This document shows positions 54,314 to 64,000 of a stretch of 64,000 nucleotides of DNA, one piece after another (position 1 is the stretch's first letter; each line of letters opens with the position of its first letter). The translations under genes and the position numbers were made by a program. The notes under the pieces were generated by a model. The model had not been told where the DNA came from, made no database searches, and saw nothing but the letters and a program-made list of their open reading frames with translations. The DNA comes from Glebionis coronaria (taxonomy: Eukaryota > Streptophyta > Magnoliopsida > Asterales > Asteraceae). The DNA lies in contig CM046880.1 in assembly GCA_025667525.1 (NCBI GenBank), forward strand, positions 593,253,895 to 593,317,894, read 5' to 3'.

Positions 54314-57253
54314 TGTAAAACCCGCATGCTTTTACCATGCATAGTACCCTTAGGATCGTACGTACTAGTTAAAAACTTTCCTAATATAGCATGATTATGA
54401 TTACGTGTTAGGAGTTTACGTATTACGTACGTGTTAGAACACGATAAGTATTTTATATGCACGATCACGTAATAATTATTTAACAATAATTAATCACGAA
54501 CATGCGATCATGAAATCGTGAACGTAATTAAAACACGAACTATTATTAATTACGTATATATATTTATTACGAGCGTAATTAAATATATTAGATCACGGTA
54601 TTTACGTAACGAGAACAATTAAAACACGAACATAAATAAACACAAACGAGTAACTAAATAACGAGACACGTAACAAGGTACGGGAACCCCATGTGGGGGT
54701 CCCTACCCGCGGCCAAACAAGGACAATGGGCCAAGCCCATTGTCAATTTTTACTAAAGGGGGGTTAATTAATTTTTCACTACTCAAAATCACTTTACAGA
54801 AGATTTCAAGAAAAACCTAAAACCCTCTCTTCCTCCTCTCTTTGTGTCGCCACCCTTAAATCACCATACAAGGTGATTCTCTGATCTTTGATCTTGAAGA
54901 TTTGTTGATTGTTCGTGTTTGTTCTTCATTCTCTTGATCCACGAATTCGGTAAAAACCTTTTAAACCTTTTCTTTTAATTTAATCTTTTTATTAATTATG
55001 AACATGTGATGTTTTTATAAAAACATATTAATTAATTTAGATCTAACATGTTTTGGTGATTAATTAAATCAAAGGGTCGTTTTAAGGGGTGTTTTGTTTT
55101 GGCCACAGGCTGCAACCGACCCCAAGGGGGTTTCAGTTTGCTTAGCCGACCACCACCAAGACCATATGGTCTTGGTTGGTGCGTGTTGGTCCCACGGCAG
55201 CAAGGCGTACCCCGAGTTGGTTCGGGGTACGGTGTCGATTCATGTCCGGTTCATGTTTTTTTAAGCTTAGATCCGGTTCATGGTGTATGTTAGTTTTTTT
55301 TTATGTTATGAACTTATGTTAAAATTAAATTAATAAAAGATGTGATTAATTTAATAACATGACTTAGGTTATTTAATAATTAATGATCATGAAATTATTT
55401 TAACCTAAGTATTAATATTTAAGACTTATAATTAATTAATTATTTTAAAAACCATGGATATAATTAATTAATTAACATGACTTAAGTTATATTATTAATA
55501 TTTAATAATACATATTTTAACCTAAGTATTTAATATACTTAATTAAAAACATGTTATACTTTAATTAAATATTATAACCTATAGTTTAATTAAATTACAT
55601 GAAATAATTATTAAACTATACAATATATCTTATGACTTAGAAAATAATCATGAAAACACTTAGGCTTATATACTTAGCTTATTTAGCCAGCTTATTTCTA
55701 ATTATGGAAACTTTCTATTTTTAGAAACTTAATTAAATAAGGCAGCTAATTTATTTATGGAAACCAGCTATTTTTAGAAACTTATTTATATAAGGCAGCT
55801 AATCTATTTATGGAAACTTATTTAATTAAGGCAGCTAATCTATTTATGGAAACTTTCTATTTTTAGAAACTTATCTATTTTAAGCAGTAAATCTATTTTT
55901 GGAAACTTTCTATTTTGGGAAACTTTCTATTTTTGGAAACTTTCTATTTTTGGTAACTTTCTATTTTTGGAAACTTTCTATTTTAGGAAACCTGATATTT
56001 TTGGAAAGTTACTTATTATTACACAGTAAGTATAATAACACATGAAATACCAGAAATACTTAATCAGATTAGACAGAATATAAGATTTAATAGAGTTTAA
56101 GGCTTTAAACAGTAAAACGTAGTAAGAACATATAAAATAAGCTAAGGCATGACATAAAACCAGCTATGTATTTAGTAAGCAGATACTTATTTCATGTACG
56201 TATTTATGTAGCACTAGTGTTTCGGAAGTAGGATTCTCGCAGTTCATCTTTCTCGTTCACTGGACATAAGGTACGGATTTCCGTCCTTTCAGTATGGACA
56301 TTCTTTCCTTATTAGGATTCCCCGTATGCAGCCAACTGTTTTCCCGTAGTATAAGTTACGTGTTTGATTGCTTATGTTTAATTATGATTACCTATAGCCA
56401 TATACATGCATGACCAGTTTCACCTAGTTATGGAGGTACCATAACCATAACATTAGAGGCACTGATGTTATGACTTCACCACGGCGGAGTGATTGCTCGT
56501 GGCGTCCCTTCAGCTTTTGGCCATTTATTTATATTTATCATGTGGGGCGTATGGGTGCATCCTAGTTACATGTTTTTATTCAGGATTACATGGTGAATGT
56601 GGTGTGTGCCTTGCATCCTTCACAAGGAGCTGATCCCTCCTACCCATAAACCAGTATATTAAATTAGAGGCAGCCCCTCTAATTTGCATGATGAGGTCAC
56701 CCCTCCAATTATTCATGCACAGTGGATTTTCATGACCTATATTGGCTAATGGTAAAATATGACAAACAGTTTTTATAAGATAAACATAAGACTTTCAAAC
56801 TATAAAACCAGTTTTATTAAGACTTAACCAGGTTACTCGGGACTTAGTTTTCTTCCGTTGTTATTATGTTATATGCTTATACTTTTCATGCTTTATTGTA
56901 CATCCGTGCACTGAGCGTATTGCTCAGCCGTTTTCCTTTTCTATGTTCCCAAAACGGCAGGTACTCAGGGACGCTCGTAGACACTAAGAGTACGTGCATA
57001 TGGACTGGAAGCTGTCTAGCCTTCTTTACATTATGCATTTCCTTTCTTTGGATACTTATGCTTTGGACATTGTTTAGTCCTTTCCTTTATTATACTATGT
57101 TTGTGTGTGATGAGCTTTACTTTTGGACTACCGATGTTTGATTCCGGTATTTTCCTTTATATGATCAAGTAATGTTTAGACATTTTACCTTGTATGCTTT
57201 GATGACACGCCATAATTATTGTGATATTTCCATTTCCAAAATGGGGTGTTACA
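54314..57253 (+). mobile_element. 5' LTR of Ty3 chromovirus-like element 1
   Basis: 2,940 bp from TGTAAAACCCGC to GGGGTGTTACA, followed by a tRNA-iMet PBS. The left target bases are AAGTA. The 5' part includes a leader-like, CT-rich section near 54810-54960. 55690-56010 is a GGAAACTTTCTATTTTT array. The last kilobase (56190-57253) matches LTR 2 (60930-62042). The length and TGTAAAAC/GTTACA ends are typical of Tekay/Del-type elements. Confidence 0.85.
55690..56010. repeat. GGAAACTTTCTATTTTT array in LTR 1
   Basis: Many head-to-tail copies of a 17-bp unit GGAAACTTTCTATTTTT, first spaced by TTAATTAAGGCAGCTAAT-like spacers and then tightly packed. Confidence 0.85.
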
Positions 57254-57257
57254 ATTA

Positions 57258-57269
57258 TGGTATCAGAGC
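57258..57269 (+). other. Primer-binding site (tRNA-iMet)
   Basis: TGGTATCAGAGC, four bases after LTR 1, complementary to the initiator tRNA-Met 3' end. Confidence 0.9.
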
Positions 57270-57703
57270 CAAGGCTTCGACCTGTAGGCTCTCAAATATG
57301 ACCTGTGATTAGTGGGTAGTCACTACGGTCTTCCTAGAACTGACAGTTGTTTTCATGCATTCATCATTTTTAAGCATACATATACATGTCATTGTTGCAG
57401 GGTTTTTGACTAAGTAATGGTTGGTACAGGACTGGCCCTATTTAGTCGCATGTGTTTTATCGAAACTTTTAGATTTGGGACCGACCCATAGGCGTCCCCT
57501 CGCAATGTCTTTGTTTTGGGTGAACTGACCAGAGGCGTTCACTCTCGAGCATACAAAAGTTTTCATAAAACTGCATCATGCATTCATACACAAAAATTTT
57601 CTTGCATAAAATTTTTCTCGTGAAATTTTAGTATAATTTTTTTTATGCATTTATATTTTATGTTTTGATCTGTTTAATCATATGTTTTATGTTATACTAT
57701 CAG

Positions 57704-59362
57704 ATGGTTCTCACACGCGAACAGGAGCAGCTCAATGCTGCAATTCAGGCTGCCATGCAAGCCTTGCTTCCTCAACTGAGGAATGACATCCGGGCTGAAG
57801 TTCAAGCTGCCAACAATCAGCAGCACAATCAGCCACCTCCTCCTCCTCCTCCAGTGACATTAGCAGTATGGCTGGAGAGATTCAACAAGCTCCATCCTCG
57901 AGCTTTTGAGAAGACAGATAGCCCCAGCGATGCTGAAAGCTGGTTGGCTCACATCGAGAAGATTTTCAATGCTATGGGCTGTGACCCCGCATACAAGGCG
58001 AGGTTGGCATGCTATCGGTTCGAAGGTGATGTACTCAACTGGTGGTTAGCATTGATGCAATCTGAAGGTGGCGACGAGTGGGTTGCTGGTTTGACTTGGG
58101 CTCAGTTCAAGGACAGGGTGATGGAGCAGTTCTTTCCCAAGGCTGAGCAGGACAAGCTCAAGAGAGAGAGTACCATGGGATCCGTCAGAGAGCTGCGGAG
58201 AATAGCAACGAGTTTATGCAGCGCTTTCTTCGCTTGGCTGGTTTCCTTGGTGCGGCAGCAGGTACTCCTGAAGAGCAGGCACATCACTTCAGATGGGCTC
58301 TTCGCACATCGGTCGCAAACAATCTGGTGTGTGCTACGTTCAACACTGTAGCACAAGTGGTCGATGCAACACGAAAACTGGAGATGCTGCAGGAGAGGGA
58401 TGAGTTCGGGGAAGCTGAAAGACCCGACAAGAGGTAAAACATTCGTATTCAAGCGGTGACCAATCCGTATACTTTCCATAGGTCAGTTATTCATCTCTTT
58501 AACTGTATCTTCCAGGCAGAAAACTGGGGACCGGTCTCAGCCGGCTACTCAGCAGCAGCCTCATCAGCCCAAAGGAAACGGTCAAACTAACGACCGTTCT
58601 GCTACGGATAGGCGTGGCGGTAATGACAATTACCGTAACAACGCCAGGCAATCCAACAACATCAGGTCCTAATACTTACGAATTTCTTATGTTTTATGTT
58701 ATAACTCATATTCTGACACTTTAGCAAACTTCTACCAGGAACCATGGAAACGGTAGGGACCAGAACAAGAGAGGTTCGCAGCCTAGCCGTCCAGCTATCA
58801 CCGGTATTCAATCTTACGATTATCCGCTTTGTCCTTGTACCCAACTATCATGTCTTATGTGAAATGTTTTATCAGGTCCTCAGCCAGCCAGAGCACCTGC
58901 TGGAGGATACACTCATCCTCTTTGCTCTACTTGCCACCGTAGGCACCCAGGACCATGTCGCCGTAATACTTATGTGTGCTTCAAGTGTGGTCTTCCTGGC
59001 CATATTATGAAGGATTGCCGTAAGGGCGAGATGGAGGGTACATCGGGACATGCTGATACCAAGCCGCCTCCTACTGCCGGGCGTGTCTACACGACATCTC
59101 GAGACCAGGCCAACAAGTCTACAGGTACCATCACTGGAATCTTGTATATGTATGGTCGCGCTGCATGTGTTCTTTTCGATACGGGTGCTACTCACTCGGT
59201 TATTTCTACTGTTTATGCTAAGAACATTAGGATGCCTCCCTTGCCACTAGAAAATAGGCTTACTATTTCCACGCCTTTGAGGGACTCTGTATTAATCACC
59301 CATGTATACAAGGGTCTTCTTCTAGAATTTGATGATAAGGTTCGACATGTCGACGCACTTCC
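57704..59362 (+). pseudogene. gag and protease region of element 1, intron-like gaps, cut by element 2
   Basis: Begins MVLTREQEQLNAAIQAAM at an ATG preceded by a splice-acceptor-like ACTATCAG. The Ty3 gag core follows (WLERFNKLHPRAFEKTD, WAQFKDRVMEQFFP). An extra AG in (AG)5 at 58161-58170 shifts the frame; FMQRFLRLAGFLGAAAG continues. Three gaps with GT...AG ends (58434-58515, 58666-58738, 58804-58875) restore frame if removed, giving a basic linker, the zinc knuckle CFKCGLPGHIMKDC and a protease start VLFDTGATHSVIS. The reading stops at 59363, where element 2 is inserted. RT, integrase and chromodomain are not seen. Confidence 0.85.
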
Positions 59363-62042
59363 TGTAAAACCCAAAAATTTGAATTTGTATTTTATTTTAT
59401 CAGTTTGAGTATGATATAAAGTTTAAATAATAATCATTTAATATTAATGTATTAGGTTGTAAATTTTGATAATTAAAATTATAACACCTGCCTTTTCATT
59501 AAAGATATGTTAGAAAACTTATAAAAATGACCAATTTTATATGATACGAATATCTAAATAGGATGATATGTATTAAAAAAATGATGATTATCATTAGTAA
59601 GGAAAGTAAATAAAACTGAAAACATATATGATTACCTTGAATATCAGTTGGTCAACAGTTGCGTTTTAACATTCCAAACATTCTATATACACCGGTTACT
59701 CATTCATATCTTTTACAACTATATATGTGGTATGTTAAAATCCATTGATTAGCATTTAAACCGTCTTCAATTTTGCACGGTTTTTCCGCCTTAAGTTCCT
59801 TTTCTTTCGGTAGAAAACATGATCACTTAGGTGGTTTTTTAAATATATGTTTATCCTTGATTTACAAAAGTCATAGCATGAAATCATCCCCACATCTCCC
59901 GTTGTAGAAATGGTCATTCACTACACCTAGCTATCACATTTTTTTTTCACATTATACCTTAAGTCTTGAAACTGTTTTTGGATCATAAGTTTGAGCTTCA
60001 GAGTGTTCGTTCGGCTAGTCCTTGTTGGAGCTCTGGTTGTTCGGATACGTCGGGTTGCCGTTTTGGTTTATTCCTTGGTGGTTTGCTAACTGTCCTTGGG
60101 GTTGAGTTTTGATCAGATTGTGATCGATGTGTGTTCGGTTGGAAGTGGGCTTTGAACTTCGATCTGCTTGCATCGTCGTAGCATAGGAAATCGAGTAAGC
60201 ATTCGTACTCGTGTCGACTTCTATCAGCGCTTGTTTGGACTTTGGTAAATCATAAACCTTAATATTAATCGTACAACTAGCATCACATGACATATTAGTA
60301 TTTTACTATAACCATAAGTAAGCGTCACTAGTATTCACATGATTTGTGATAAGGCATAGAAGCATATTACTGCTATAGACGAGGAGCCGTTTTGCATCGA
60401 TAACTTCTTGTTATTTTGATATAAAATCCTTGTGTAAAATTAACACTAGGTTTTTTTTAATGTTTTAGCATTTTGTGTCAAAGCGTTTTGTGCCAAACAC
60501 ATAGCAAAGAAAATGAGCCTGACCAAAAAGCGTAGTTTTTCAATTTGGCTCTAATGTCTTATTAAGAATTCATTTTATATTAAAACAACTTCTACGTCAT
60601 CTTTAACCTCATTTTAGTAACACTAGCAGTAGTTAACTTTTGACATATATATATGTCCAATTTATATTCAGTGTAATAAACTTATTGGACCCATTAACTA
60701 TGTTATATATAAACTAGTTAAATAAATAACTATAGCTTTTAAATTATTGTAGATTATCGACGGGCGTATAAATCGGGCATTAGATAAAACGTCTTGATTT
60801 TTTTTTTATTTTCTTATTTTTATTTTTTTTAGGATACGAATCATGAAATACGCTAAGTAAGATAACATGAATGTATAACAAGAAACGATAAATCATGAAC
60901 AAGTAACCTATACCATGAACAAGTAACTTATACACGTCTTTATTTACGTAGTATCCGTGAAGACGGAGTCGATCCTTCAGCTTTCAGCCTTATTTCATTA
61001 GTGGACACGAGGTACGGATTTTCCGTCCTTTCAGTAAGACTTTCTTTCCTACGCATGATTAGGATTCCCCGTCTGCAGCCAAATATTTTCCCCAGTATGT
61101 GTTTAAGCTTATCAGTAATCATGATTAATAATTAAATAAATTGCCTGAGCATTATATACAAGCATGACCAGTTTATGTACTAGTTACGGAGGTACCGTAA
61201 CCATGGCACTAGAGGCACCGGTGTCGTGACTCACATGTAGGAGAGTGATATCCTGCATCGTCCCACTCATGTTCAGTTTGGCCATTTTATCAGTATGTTT
61301 AGTGGGGCGTATGGATGCATCCTAGGCTTATCAGTTTACAAGTTATCAGGGTGAATGTGGTGTGTGCTCTACATCCTTCACATTGGAGCTGATCCCTCCA
61401 CCCAACACAGTATTTAGAGGTCACCCCTCTACAGTTATTTAGAGGTCACCCCTCTACAGCATGACGAGGTCACCCCTCCAGTTATTCATGCACCGTTGTT
61501 ACAGCACATGACCTATATAAGCTCTAGCAATTAAAATACAGTAAATGCATGTTTTCAGATTTAACAGATAACAGTTCAGCTTTATTATATATAAATCAGA
61601 CTTTACAGATTATACACAGATTTCCACTGCAACTTTACTTATCAGTCTTACAGCTCCAGTGTTTTATTATCTGATTCATTTCAGTAATTCCTTATCATGC
61701 TTTATATCCGTTCACTGAGCGTTATGCTCAGCCGTAGTTCTTCCATGTTCTAACGGCAGGTACACCAGGACGCTCTTAGGATTCTGAGAGCATGTGCATT
61801 GAATGGAAGCTATCCGAACTTCTTACCTTATGCATTTATTACATTATTCTACCTATTTGGACATTGTTTAGTCCTTTCCTTCAGTATTTTACTTTTCATG
61901 TTTTGAGCTTATGTTTGGATTACCGATGTTTGATTCTGGTATTTCCTTTATGGTCAGTTATTGTTTTAGGACATTTACCTTATGCTTTGATGACACGCCA
62001 TAAATACACGTAACGGTCCACTTATCCAAGTGGGGTGTTACA
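59363..62042 (+). mobile_element. 5' LTR of Ty3 chromovirus-like element 2, nested in element 1
   Basis: 2,680 bp from TGTAAAACCCAAAAA to GGGGTGTTACA, with PBS TGGTATCAGAGC at 62047-62058. The left target bases are CTTCC, inside the element 1 protease region. Only the 3' third matches LTR 1 well, and the first 1.5 kb is different and AT-rich. Short GAGGTCACCCCTC hairpins repeat at 61415-61475. Confidence 0.85.
60015..60293 (-). other. Coding-like open frame inside LTR 2
   Basis: 92 codons, minus strand, with balanced amino-acid composition (NIKVYDLPKSKQALIEV, TMQADRSSKPTSNRTHID) in the part of LTR 2 that has no counterpart in LTR 1. Could be a captured host exon. Family not recognised and chance not excluded. 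Confidence 0.3.
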
Positions 62043-62046
62043 ATTA

Positions 62047-62058
62047 TGGTATCAGAGC
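62047..62058 (+). other. Primer-binding site of element 2 (tRNA-iMet)
   Basis: TGGTATCAGAGC, four bases after LTR 2, as in element 1. Confidence 0.9.
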
Positions 62059-62269
62059 GCAAGGTTCGACCTGTAGGCTCTAAAACTTGACCTGTGACTA
62101 GTGGGTAGTCACCAAGAACTTTCCAGATTTTGGCGTTGTTATCTTTCATGTTCTCATGCATCTATCAGTCACTTTTCCTCGGTTATCAGTCAGTTTTCTT
62201 AAAGTTTTTGACTATTTAAAAGGTTGGTACAGGACTGGCCATATTTAGTCGCATGTGCTTTTCTGCGAA

Positions 62270-62495
62270 TTTTGTTTTGGTGAACCGACCCATAGGCGTT
62301 CACCCTTGCCCGTTCAGATTTTTGTATTGGTGAACCGACCCAATGACGTTCATCCTTACTCTTGACAGATTCATGCTTTCAGTCGAATATTACTTGGTGA
62401 ACCAGCCCATATACGTTCACCAATGTTCAGATCAAATTTCATGTTTTTCAGTTGAATGTTGTTTTGTGAACCGATCCACAGTTGTTCACCTTTGT
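62270..62495 (+). repeat. Hairpin-forming repeats in the element 2 leader
   Basis: Four units of GGTGAACCGACCCA...CGTTCACC, 60-75 bp apart; each can fold (GGTGAAC with GTTCACC). Element 1 has related single copies (57478-57552). Confidence 0.75.
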
Positions 62496-63027
62496 CATAT
62501 CAGGACATTTCATAAATTTTGACAAGTATGGATCGAATAAGAATAGCCCATACTTAGTCACATGTTTTCTTCTTTGAATGATGTGGATTGAACTATAGCC
62601 ATCCACACCAATTGTTGTTAAAACTCAGCTGCTCATACTCTTATGTTCTTTGTAACAATCCAGTTTCACAATTTCAAGCTGATGTCGCCTTCAGGCGGAT
62701 TCAGTTTCATGTTTCCTTACAAGGATTATGTTTTCAACAGAATGATAATGTTTCATGCTAAGATACATAAGGATTATAGTAAAATACTATTTCATGATAA
62801 ATCATGTTCTGGTCTTTATCAATCATGTCTTTATTCTGAACGTTGATGAAACTCCGTTTAATCATACTTTTTAGCCTCTATACAACCAGCATTAAGTCTA
62901 CGCAGAAATTATCAGCCTATCATGTTAACCGTTTCAGTTTAGTTTGCTACCGTTTAAATCAATTTATTTCTTTGATAATGTCAGACAAGCGACACCAGTA
63001 TCGATCATCCCATAAAATTTCCACCAG

Positions 63028-63195
63028 CTCCATGTACAGTATTCCATATGTACCCTATGTACAGTGTCTCAGTTATACTCCATGTACAGTATTTCACGTG
63101 TACTCCACGTACAGTGTCTCGGATATGCTCCATGTGTAGTATTTCATTTTGTACCTCATGTACCGTAGTCCAGGTGTACTCCAGGTACCCTACTC
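63028..63195 (+). repeat. Minisatellite CTCCATGTACAGTATTTC in element 2
   Basis: About nine units of (C)TCCATGTACAGT-type sequence alternating AGTATTTC and AGTGTCTC, about 18-19 bp each, inside the leader/gag region. Confidence 0.8.
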
Positions 63196-63224
63196 CATCG
63201 ATATTGCTAATCGATCCTCAATCA

Positions 63225-64000
63225 TCTCAGGCGTTTCCACTTGTCGATATCCTACCAGGTGTTGATGCTGCTCGTGAGTTGAATATTTTGCTAGATGCTG
63301 ATGCCGCTAACACTTTGAAGACCTCACAAATGCTGCTGATACTTTGGAGATTTATCGAGATGCTGATGCCGTTTATACTATGAAGACTCTGTAGAAGAAG
63401 GACGAAAACTATAAATTTGAAATTCCTGAAAAGAATAAAATTTCAACCATGAGACACTATCATTCCATTCCATACTTTTACCTTCTCAGCTAGATGTCAT
63501 ACTTCACTCAGCTAACCGTTCTTTTAGAAGAGTGGGAATCGGAACCTAGCCGGCCACTCAGCAGAATAGTTACAGGAATCACAGTCATGATAATGACCGT
63601 CATAAGGTGACAGACAAAGCAGTAGTGACAACCACCATGCTTATAATTAATCAGTCAGCAACTGGGAACTTCGAAACGGACGTGACCAGAAATACAGAGG
63701 TCAGTAGTCAAATCGGTTCGCCAACCCTAGCTGTTACCAGAAATTTTTTCAGCCTTGTTCATATTCACCTAATAAAACACCTGTCAAGACATCAGTCAAG
63801 ACATAGGACTGCGAGTATCCTTTCAGAAGACACCTTTCGAGACACCAGTTATGATACACGTCATACGAATATTTTCTCAAAATACGAGTCAGAACTCATA
63901 ACTCCAGTATGTTTCTAAACCAGGCCCTCAGTAATTTAGGGTACCCTTCAGAAAGGGGTATACCCGTTCTATTATGCCACGCATGAATCAGATCATTAAA
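63225..64000 (+). pseudogene. Degenerate gag of element 2
   Basis: Fragments only: a DAARELNILLDADAA-like piece (63255), then 63525-63770, which parallels the linker region of element 1 (GACCAGAAATACAGAGG against GACCAGAACAAGAGAGG). The intron-like pattern is partly preserved. No usable frame, so element 2 looks non-autonomous or decayed. The window ends within it. Confidence 0.5.

Overview
This is plant nuclear DNA. The evidence is plant-type snRNA promoters (USE plus TATA), an intron-bearing tRNA-Met gene, plant 7SL, U4, U5 and U12 RNA genes, remnants of GDSL esterase and UDP-glycosyltransferase (UGT) genes, and a dense load of plant LTR retrotransposons, a Helitron and MITEs. Some retroelement fragments (about 6.1-7.2 kb and 37-38.1 kb) resemble ORFs I recall from daisy-family (Asteraceae) genomes, so Asteraceae is my best guess, by recollection only. 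No intact ordinary protein-coding host gene is visible. The intact genes are RNA genes.

Left flank, 1-8.1 kb. The window opens in the 3' end of an Athila-like Ty3 element (3' LTR 995-2985). It sits in an older chromovirus-type LTR ('C', copy 1, 2986-6051), which also carries a solo Athila-like LTR (3824-5730, TSD GTAAG). Next come a decayed retroelement ORF ('H right', 6052-7190) and its probable LTR.

Core, 10.3-28.2 kb. This is a cluster of small-RNA genes built by local direct and inverted duplication: U12, two U4 genes plus a U4 fragment, two full-length 7SL copies plus three broken ones, one U5 gene plus a 5'-deleted copy, tRNA-Met and tRNA-Ile with broken copies, and two snRNA promoters driving unusual very short bodies. 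USE-TATA spacing is about 24 bp at 7SL (Pol III type) and 33-34 bp at U4, U5, U12 and the two orphans (Pol II type). Several genes end in a plant 3' box. The products would serve the major spliceosome (U4, U5), the minor spliceosome (U12), the signal recognition particle (7SL) and translation (tRNAs). GDSL and UGT pseudogenes are caught up in the duplications.

28.2-38.1 kb. Intergenic DNA with Harbinger-like, Stowaway-like and other MITEs, a tandem duplication, a decayed UGT gene (minus strand) and the 'H left' retroelement fragment.

Right half, 38.1-64 kb. A nested retroelement stack. C LTR copy 2 (from 38119) contains a complete, very young Athila-like element (38809-50117, TSD GTTAT, nearly identical LTRs, one continuous gag-pol frame broken by three stops), a non-autonomous Helitron (51283-52771) and a minus-strand copia element (from 53507). 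The copia element is interrupted by a Ty3 chromovirus-like element (5' LTR 54314-57253, gag with three intron-like gaps). That element is in turn interrupted by a second, related one (5' LTR 59363-62042), in which the window ends.

All calls come from reading the sequence and from remembered family features. No database search was possible.
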